Assembly (NCBI GenBank): GCA_018340375.1 | Contig: JAFFJZ010000130.1 | Span: 39,782 to 103,781, forward strand | Direction: 5' to 3' | Origin: Gonatopus flavifemur | Lineage: Eukaryota > Arthropoda > Insecta > Hymenoptera > Dryinidae | Length of the DNA: 64,000 bases | Shown: positions 55,978-64,000 of the stretch, piece after piece | Layout: the number at the start of each line of letters is the position of its first letter | How positions within the stretch are numbered: the stretch's first letter is position 1 | Notes under the pieces: model-generated | Databases searched by the model: none | The model's input: the letters and a program-made list of their open reading frames with translations, nothing else | What the model was told of the DNA's origin: nothing | Position numbers and translations under genes: made by a program

Positions 55978-56290
55978 CTATTCAATAAACGGATGATTGA
56001 ATCGGATGAACACGTCACGCTTGAAATGATCTTTTCTATTGCATCAGCGTGAAGTGCCGGTTTAGCTTAGGTCGTTTAGGGCGTTAGGATAGTAAATCGC
56101 GCAACATTAGGTAGAAATTGGTTTAGGTAGGTTCGATTCTCCCGAGGTTTCCAATATTCTCTCCAAATCGCATTGAGCGCAAAGTGAACGTTGATGGTAA
56201 TCTGCAAAGTGTCTCTTCTAGAAACATGATTTTGGCTCAGAATTCAATTTTTATTTTTTCAAAAACATTTTGGGCCAAAGCATGCATATT
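55978..56290 (+). repeat. tRNA-related SINE, plus strand
   Basis: Second copy of 25,854-26,140: CCGGTTTAGCTTAGGTCG, then GGTTCGATTCTCC, then a body ending CATTTTGGGCC. It is inserted in the right arm of Repeat A copy 2. Confidence 0.65.
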
Positions 56291-56570
56291 ACACACCGAA
56301 TAATCACATTATTTGATGTATTATTATAACTTCACAATTTTTTTGGCATATAATTGCTGTCAAAAACTTGTTGGTAATTGACTAGTATTTAGAAGAGTAA
56401 CTAAATAGTAACTTTGGCCCCAGTATCTGAAGTGAATTCCACTAGCAGAAAGTGCCTCCCATAACACACAGCGTTACATTACAGATAATAATTACCTGGT
56501 GAGTTTTCCTCAAAAGGACCTCGTCCAGGAAGTAAAAAAAACTCGACGAGGCACTAACCATTGACTAGGC

Positions 56571-57215
56571 TCATGTTCCAAAACCTTACTCTCGTACTCA
56601 CAGGGATCATCGGTTTTCTCTGTTTTCCTGATGGATCAGAAAAGAGATTGCTGATACTCTAGAGTACGAGGTAACAAGGGATTTGGAACGAAGCTAAACA
56701 TGTTAGCCTATTCTAGGAATGTCACCTTACGGTCGTTTCCCTCGTTTCCAATCCGAAAATGAACTCTTTTTCCGATTACTTTTCCGTGATTGCTCATCCA
56801 TGCGCGTGATTTACATATTCATAGGACATTCAGTAAGCAGCTGATTCAATTGGAAATTGTAACAATATGAAAAACCATCGGGAACCTGGAGGAACATACT
56901 GAAAGTCGTCGGTTGGTCGTTTCCATAGATCACTTTATATGTCCACACTTGATTTGCGAATAAGGTAACCCTGAAGTGAATCTTTCCAATAGGATTATGA
57001 TGCGGTTACAGCCTTTCCTCAGTAAGATATAAACCACAAATATGTAAACAGAGATCGCGATCAGATCAAAAACGAAATCACCAGTAGAATTTCCGAAAAA
57101 GTCCACCGCTTTGGTCGTTTCAAGGTCGCTTTACGATCGTTTTATCGTTTCCAATCCAAAATGAACTCTTTCCGATTACTTCCGCGTGATTGTCATCCAT
57201 GCGCGTGATTTACAT
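56571..57215. repeat. CGACC-rich repeat, right arm, first part
   Basis: Inverted units (GTCGGTTGGTCGTTTCC, AAGGTCGCTTTACGATCG) run up to GCGCGTGATTTACAT, where the CCCTGGTT element copy 2 is inserted. The first ~120 bases (56,571-56,690) are unassigned. Confidence 0.6.
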
Positions 57216-60200
57216 CCCTGGTTAAAGGTCAAAATAGAAACCGATAAAACCGATTCAAAATTAATCGGAATGAATAGGAGTCAATTGGAGGCTCAACTAC
57301 CGATTCAAGATGAATAAAATTAATTGGAACGTGGTACATATAGAGGATTGAATCGAGGATTTACCGATAGAAAAATATTTGTTTTATTGGAGATTAATAT
57401 GACTTTCAGTGATCAATCAGTTTGTATGAGAGATATCTGATTGAGAATATGAAAATTTCTCCATTTCATGAGAGCAAATGGTTTTATCGGAAATTTCCAT
57501 GACCTAAAGCTATTGGAACCGATCGTAAATGTTACGTAATGGGAAATTTAATCGGTTTCTATGAAGAATGTCCAATTCGATTAGAGTTCGTACAGATTTG
57601 ATCGGTCTGTAGGTTTAATCGGATTATTCCACTATCCCGAATTCATGGGGAATAATAGGACCATTTACGGATCTGAAAATTGAATAAGTTGAATGAGAAA
57701 TATCAATTCAGATTCAGAATTCCTTTCAGCGGATTAAATTATCAGTTTTTATCAGAATTTTCAGTGATTTCGGTCTATCGGAACCAATGGGAAAATTGTA
57801 AAACATTCAAGACTTACTGGGTTTTCTATCCAGAATATCAATTCGATTTGAGTTTGTTTATTTTATTGGTCAATAGGTTTCCAATTGGATTATTCAAGTC
57901 ATCCCACACTGAAAAAGGTGAGTGAACAGACAACGGTGATATAGTTGATTCAACAGTAGAATACGATTTGATACATCCAACTGAATCTGACTGTTGCCTC
58001 AACTACATGCACTGTTGACTCAACTACATGCAGTTGAATCAACCATCGCCAATTGTCAAGTCAACGATTATACTGTCAATCCCTGATCATATATTCGTTG
58101 ACGCTCATTGACTATAATATATTCAGTTACCTAACAACAAAATATAATTGATTTTCCATGAAATTTTTTCAGTGCAATCTGAAATAAAAGGAATATTTAC
58201 GAGTTGAATATTCAATCGCATTGAATGAAGAAATGTCCAATCCAATTTCGAACTTTATTCCACACCGCATTAGCCCTGGATTATAAACAATCCGATAAGA
58301 TCCGATAGAAACCGATTCCAGAATTAATCGGACTGCGCCAGGATCAATCGGAACAGTTCAATCTGATTCAAATCAATAGAAGTTTATCGGAATCTCTCTT
58401 CTATAGGTTTCAATCGAGTTCACCAATTAAATCTGCATTTATAGGAATTAATCCAAACTTCCACATAATCTATTGGTCTGTTGAAGAGATATCTGATTGG
58501 ATGATTGGAATTTTCTCCATTCCATCAGCATAAACAGTTTTATCGGAAGTTTCCACAATCTCAATCTATTGGAACCAATGGGAAAATTTGTAGAATTGAA
58601 TGATGAATGGGTTTCTTAAAGGGAGATTTCTGAGCTGCATTTGAGGATGTATCGATTTCATTGATCAATGGGTTTTAATTGGATTATTCAACATTTCAAA
58701 TCTATTGAAAATAATAGACAAATTTACAGATTCTAAAGTCCTATAGGATTATGTACCGGCAATAACCGATTCAGTTCTGAAATTTCTTTCATTTCATCAA
58801 ATCATTGGTTTCTATCAGAATCCCTGGTGACCTCGATGTATTGGAACTAATGGGAAAGTTGCTGGAATGAGGAACTATGATCATAGAATACCAAAGAAGA
58901 ATCCAATTAGAAAAATGTTTCATTGGTATCAATCGGAATTTTTATCAGTGATGGAATATCCATTGGATCACTGAAAAATATATTACTGAAGTACCAATTA
59001 TAATTGCCAATGATTAATAAAATGCCAAATTAAATCAAATTAAAAATATTGTAATTTCGTACGAATTGGAATTTTTATTATTGATAAAATACCTATTGGA
59101 TGCCATTGAAAAATATTTGACTGGTATCAATTAGAATCTTCATGATTAATAACATACCGATTCCAAATTCAATTGGAAAATATTGTATTAGCATCAATCA
59201 AATTTTTCATTGGTCATAAGAAAATACCAAGTGAATGCAATTACACACAATATTTCGGCTGATATCAATCGGAATAATTGTATTGATAAAATATCAATTG
59301 GATCCCATTGAAAAATATTTGACTGAGTATCAATTGAAATTTTCATGATCGATGAAATACCGATTCAATCCAATAAAAATATTTTATTGGTATCCATCAG
59401 GAATTTTTTTATCAATCATAAAATACCCATTGAATCTAACGAGAAAATATTTTCTTGGGATCAATTGGAATTTTTATGATTAATGACATACCATTGAATT
59501 CTATTGAAAAATATTTCACTGATATCAATTAGAATTTTAATGATCAATAAAATACCTATTTAATCAAATGAAAAATATTTTCTTACCAGTATCAATAGGA
59601 ATTCTTATTATTGTCATAAAATATACCTATTGGATGCCATTCAAAAAATATTTGACTGGTATCAATTAGAATCTTCATAATTAATAACATACCGATTCAA
59701 TCCAATTGAAAAAATATTGTATTGGCGTCCAATCAGAATTTTCATTGATCATGGAAATACCAAGTGAATCCAAATGCAATATTTCATTGATATCAATCAG
59801 AAATTCTTATTATTGATAAAATACCTATTGGATCCCATTATGAAAATATTTGAGTCGTATCAATTAGAATTTTCATAGTTGATAAAAATGAAATTGAATC
59901 AAATAGAAAATTGTATTGATATCAATCAAATTTTCATCCATCATAAAATACCGATTGAATCAAATTGAAATATTCTCTAAATCTTCATTAGGATTTTTAT
60001 TATTAATGAACTCCCATGCTCTCATTAAGACCGATACAATCCCTCATATGTCCAATGAACTATTACAATTGAATTTATTACTATGGACCTCATCCATACC
60101 ATGTTAATAAGACATAAATGATCGTTTGAATTTGTTTCAGCAATAATTCGTCATACGTAATGATTGAATAAAATGATATATGTGTTTGTTCAATTGATAT

Positions 60201-60577
60201 AAAATGCGCGTATATAATGTATTATGCAACCGTTCGTTGGTTGAGGTGTGCCAATAAAATCAATAAGAAATCGATGCAGGAATCGGAGTTAGATCCGAAT
60301 GATTGTTTTATCAGATTTAATCAGATTTTTCACCGGAAAATGTCGATTGAATCGGTTAAAAATTATTTTATTACGGTATCTGTTGAATTTCCAGTCAGAA
60401 ATAATCTGTTAGATGGAATGTTTTTTATCGGATTCAATCGGATTTGTAACCAGGAAAGACAAATTCCTCCAATTCAAAATTATCTTATTGGTATCAATAG
60501 GAAATCTCCCGATGCAGAAACTCAATTCATTCCAAATAAAATTTTTTTATCGGATTCAAATCAGATTGTTTGTGGGG
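57216..60577. mobile_element. CCCTGGTT long non-coding element, copy 2
   Basis: It starts CCCTGGTTAAAGGTC and ends ATCAGATTGTTTGTGGGG with AT on both sides. The empty site GTGATTTACATATTCATAGG occurs in the other CGACC units (for example 60,948-60,957 onward). It aligns to 20,767-25,198 throughout but lacks the 820-bp hAT-like insertion and the 5S-related insertion. Non-coding; its ~77-bp tandem units make many short frames. Confidence 0.8.
57907..58174. mobile_element. CACTG MITE, 268 bp, copy 2
   Basis: The ends CACTGAAAAAGGTG and AAATTTTTTCAGTG are flanked by CA. It is at the same place in the host element as 22,284-22,544, with better preserved ends. Confidence 0.8.
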
Positions 60578-61826
60578 ATATTCATAGGACGTTTAGTAAG
60601 CAGCTGATTCGTTGGAAATTATAATGAAAACCATCAGGAACTGAAACTTGTACGAAGTCGTCGGTTGGTCGTTCCGCAGTGCTGTACGCCTTGATTTGAA
60701 ATAAGTGCCTAAGTGAATCTTCCAATAGGATTATGATGCGATTACAGCCTTTCTGAAGTAAGATATAAACCACAAATTGTAAAACTGAGATCTAGATCGC
60801 ATCAAAGCAAAATGTAGTGGATTTCGAAAAATCACCCTGTGGTCGTTTTAAGGTCGCTTCACGGTCATTTTCTCATTTCCAATCCAAAATGAACTCTTTC
60901 CGATTACTTCCGTGATTGTTATCCATGCGCGTGATTTACATATTCATGGACATTCAGTAAGCAGCTGATTCAATTCAAATTGTAACAATATGAAAAACCA
61001 TCAGGAAACCTAAAACTTATACGAAAGTCGTCGGTTGGTCGTTCCATAGTCGCTTCGCCTTCCGCACTTGATTTTGCCGAATAATTAACCCTGGTGAATC
61101 TTTAATGGGATTATGATGCAGTTACAGCTTTCTAGTAAGATATGAACCTGAAATTGTCAACAAGATCGCGATCAAATCCACCTTTTAGAAAGTATGGTGG
61201 ATTTCAGAAAAAGTCACCCTTTGTTCGTTCAAGGTCCTTTACGGTCGTTTTCTCGTTTCCAATCCAAATAGACTCTTTCCGATTACGCCCGTGATTGTTA
61301 TCCATGCCGCTGATTTACATATTCATAGGACATTCAGTAAGCAGCTGATTCAATGAGATTGTAACAATATGAAAAACCATCGAAACCTAAAACATAAAAG
61401 TCGTCGGTTGGTCGTTCCACCGTCGCTTCATGTCGCACTTGATTTGCGAATAATTAACCCTGAGGTGAATCTTCCAATAGGATTATGATGCGGTTACAGC
61501 CTTCCTGAAGTAGGATATAAACCACAAATTGTCAACGAGATCGGGATCAAATCAAAAAACGAAAGTATCAGTGAATTTCCGAAAAAGTCACCTTTTGGTC
61601 GTTTTAAGGTCGCTTTACGGTCGTTTCCTCGTTCCCAATCCAAAATGAACTCTTTATGAGTTTCTCACGGGATTAGTATCCTTCCGTTCAATTCACATAT
61701 CAATAGCCCTCTCAGTGAACACATACTCATGCATTCTGAAATAACAATTATATGAAAGACAAATTCATTTGACCTGAACATTATGTGAAAGTCGTTTGTT
61801 AGTCGTTCCAGGGTCGTTTCGTCGCA
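60578..61826. repeat. CGACC-rich repeat, right arm, second part
   Basis: Three inverted units (ATTCATAGGACATTCAGTAAGC ... GGTCGTTTTCTCGTTTCC) end with GTCGTTCCAGGGTCGTTTCGTCG. Compared with the left arm (51,390-51,430), the distal ~350 bases of the unit are missing. Confidence 0.65.
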
Positions 61827-62230
61827 GTGATGCCAGATTCGGCCGACCCACTCGGTTTACCCTCTCCATCGACCCCACGCACACAACGAAACCTTCATCC
61901 ATGTGTTCGAAGTCATTCGTTTCACTTCGCGTAGGCTCGGACAAACGAGAGAGAACTAATTATCCGTCGATCTTTGTTCTCTCTCGTTGTCCTACAATCG
62001 GCCAACTCCGTGCATGATCGGGAAAAGTTTAAAGCCCATGCGGTCGAATCACAGAAAAGTCTTACTGCTCTTTCTTTGCCAGGCAATGATTTTATTATAA
62101 TCAGTATCGAACTAACTTACCCGGCGCCCCGGCTGAGAATTGCCTGGGGCCCTTCGATATTTTTTGTTTTTTTGTTTGACAATTAAGAAGCTAGTTCGAT
62201 GCTGATTATGAAATGAAATTGATGATATGC
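61827..62230. other. Moderately GC-rich unique sequence, no gene called
   Basis: It opens with CAGTGATGCCAGATTC, which looks like a hAT-type terminus. Then comes GC-richer DNA with a GAGAGAACTAATTATCCG palindromic neighbourhood and a GGCGCCCCGG...CCTGGGGC hairpin at ~62,122-62,152. Two 70-codon frames have no recognisable motif. Confidence 0.3.
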
Positions 62231-62722
62231 GCTCAGATACTGAGAAGGTATACATATTACGTTTATGAACTACAGTAACTATGTAAAATGAGAAATCATG
62301 CATAGAATAATAACATATTAATTTCTACAGGAATTAAAAATATTTTCAACACTATGCACTAATACTAAAAAATTGACTGATATTTAATTTAATTCAATTG
62401 AACATAATTAAATATCTATATTTTGTCATGAATCACATGTATCAATATTTTTATTGGATTCAAAATTTTCATCATAATTGATATTGTGATTCATGACAAA
62501 ATATAGATATTTAATTATATTCGATTGAATTGAATTAAATATCAGTCAATTTTTTTTTAGTATTATTGATTTTTGACGAACAATAAATTTTTATGCATAG
62601 TATTGAAACTATTTTTAATTCCTGTAGAAATCAATATGTTATTATTCTATGCATGATTTCTCATTTTACATAGTTACTGTAGTTCATAAACGTAATATGT
62701 ATACCTTTTCAACATCTGAGCT
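62231..62722. repeat. AT-rich foldback, ~240-bp arms
   Basis: GCTCAGATACTGAGAAGGTA...TATGCATAGAATAATAACAT pairs with the right half down to TACCTTTTCAACATCTGAGC. The centre is at ~62,470. No target duplication was found. Confidence 0.75.
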
Positions 62723-62790
62723 CATAGCTTAGTGGCAGAGGCAACGGCTTTCGCGCAGGAGCGGCCGGGTTCGATTCTGCTCAATTGACT
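62717..62790 (+). repeat. tRNA-like sequence (SINE head or tRNA pseudogene)
   Basis: CATAGCTTAGTGGCAGAGGC (A-box-like) and GGGTTCGATTCTGC (B-box-like) are ~30 bases apart, a tRNA-like spacing, with GAGC...GCTC at the ends. The T-stem and most of the acceptor stem do not pair, so it is probably not a working tRNA. Confidence 0.45.
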
Positions 62791-63124
62791 CACTACCTTT
62801 GTTTTTGTTTCAAAATCAATCATGAAAAAATTGATTTGTTTCCTCAATGAGAGAGGAACAACCCTAATGAATGCATCAATATTTTTACTACCATTGCATG
62901 TATATTTTGAAAAATCGAAATGAATATTTTTATCATGTGATGATTGTTTTTCTTTCAGAATAGGATTCATGGTATCGTCTACACATATAAATTTATATGT
63001 TGTTGGTCGATCAATCTTATTTTCGATTTTGGCTCCCGTAGGTTTTTAGAAATAGAAAGATTTTCATTTCAGGTCGATTTGTAAATTGTACACGGAAGAA
63101 AATGATGTTGTTGATATTTTGACA

Positions 63125-63333
63125 CACTAACAGAAAGGATCTCTTGAAACAAGAAAATTTTTCTTGCCGCTGTGACAAAACTCATTTTTTTCTTGTGCCC
63201 AGAAAATCTCTTCTGAAATCAAAACCAATTTTTCTTGATTCAAGTAAAATTTTCTAGGCTCAAGAAAGAAAAATGAGTTTTGTCCCAGCGGCAAGAAAAA
63301 TTTTCTCATTTCACGAGAACCTTTCTGTGAGTG
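63125..63333. mobile_element. CACTAACAG foldback MITE, copy 2
   Basis: The ends CACTAACAGAAAGGATC and GAACCTTTCTGTGAGTG are flanked by CA on both sides. The arms pair as in 29,448-29,673. The left terminus reads CACTA exactly. Confidence 0.85.
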
Positions 63334-63359
63334 CAACGAAAAATTACACAGGCCTGCGA

Positions 63360-63975
63360 AATTTGACTTTTTTTTTCCCCCTCAAACAATAATATCTTTT
63401 TCCGAAGCATTTTGATCCGCTGAATCCGAATCTGGCTGCAGAATTGCTCTATCACGTCAGGTTTTTGAGATATTTCGACCTAAAAATGTGAAAAACACTG
63501 TTTTTCGACATATTTGGGGTTACGTAAAGTCGAAGGGTAATTTTTTTTCTCAAAACCAATACATGCACCTCAAAGTATAAGTCCTCCTCTTCCAAATGCC
63601 GTTGAGTTTGCTCAGATACCTTTTTTTTTCATTGAGATACGACAGTTTGAAAATTGTGTCTCCACCTATTTATTGAGTACATGAGCGCACAAATTTAAAA
63701 TTGTCGTATCTCAATGAAAAAAGATATTTCAGCAAACTCAACGGCATTTGGAAGAGGATGACTGATACTTTGAGGTGCATCTATTGGTTTTGTGAAAAAT
63801 TACCTTTCGACTTTACGGAACCTCAAATATGCCAAAAACAGTGTTTTCCACATTTTTAGGTCGGAATATCCCAAATACCTGACGTGATATAGCAATTCTG
63901 GAGCCATATGCGATTCAGCGCACCAAAATGCTTCAGAAAAATGTTGAATGAATGAAGGGGATTGACTTTGGATTG
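63360..63975. repeat. Long foldback, ~270-bp arms
   Basis: GAAGCATTTTGATCCGCTGA...CAAACTCAACGGCATTTGG-type sequence forms an inverted repeat centred at ~63,675 (ACGTCAGGTTTTTGAGATAT pairs with ATATCCCAAATACCTGACGT). The right limit may lie beyond the window. Confidence 0.7.
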
Positions 63976-64000
63976 TTTTAAATTTTCCCCCAAAATGAAA

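Larger units (their letters stand above)
53738..56570. mobile_element. Repeat A foldback element, copy 2 (most complete)
   Basis: It begins CCCAAGTAGAAATCTGAC and runs through the left arm (to ~55,000), a short centre and the inverted right arm, ending at GCACTAACCATTGACTAGGC before the final TIR bases. It holds a CCCTGGTGG-type MITE and a SINE. It sits in the middle of the CGACC repeat palindrome. The uninterrupted CAATATGAGGCCCC here is the empty site for the MITE at 3,178. Confidence 0.7.

Noticed and set aside
62717..62790. Functional tRNA gene
   Set aside because: A- and B-box-like motifs are present but the T-stem and acceptor stem do not pair well.

Overview
The window is AT-rich eukaryotic DNA, most likely arthropod and probably insect. 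The evidence is two mariner-type transposase relics, a jockey/I-like non-LTR retroelement, tRNA- and 5S-related short elements, short introns with GT..AG borders, and a very high density of small non-autonomous DNA transposons. There are no bacterial-style operons. Almost all of the DNA is layered transposable elements. Because several elements occur twice, the order of insertion can be read directly from empty sites inside the window.

Layout. 1-10,440: a ~228-bp tandem repeat split by a nest of insertions (a CCCGAGTC element containing a CCCAAGTAG element containing a CCCTGGTG MITE and a 3.2-kb TG...CA insertion). 10,500-11,612: a CATATATGG-rich array and a truncated mariner. 11,613-20,296: an 8.7-kb palindrome made of two inverted copies of a ~3.9-kb element that is itself palindromic. 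20,297-25,853: a dispersed repeat (B) interrupted by a 4.4-kb CCCTGGTT element carrying a hAT-like insertion and a 5S-related insertion. 26,161-37,618: a probable 11.5-kb CACTA-type element with CACTGTAAAAA ends. It carries two minus-strand genes, a zinc-finger plus transposase gene and an accessory gene that starts with a CIDE-N-like domain. 37,621-40,579: foldback elements. 40,580-43,011: a non-LTR element cut off inside its reverse transcriptase. 43,012-47,268: foldbacks and AT-rich repeats. 47,269-50,142: CCCTGG repeats and a complete-length mariner. 50,509-51,007: the 3' end of a spliced minus-strand gene with very short exons. 51,036-61,826: a CGACC-rich inverted repeat with a foldback element and a second copy of the CCCTGGTT element inside it. 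61,827-64,000: foldbacks, a tRNA-like SINE and a CACTA-ended MITE.

How the parts relate. Most elements here end in CCC... or CAC... and are flanked by a 2-bp duplication (GA, AT, TA, TT, CA, TG or CC). In several cases the unoccupied site is present elsewhere in the window. This points to one transposition chemistry behind many unrelated-looking repeats. The 11.5-kb element is the only candidate source of transposase with the same type of ends. The TE reading frames are broken mainly by single-base changes, several of them in homopolymer runs, so some breaks may be consensus errors.
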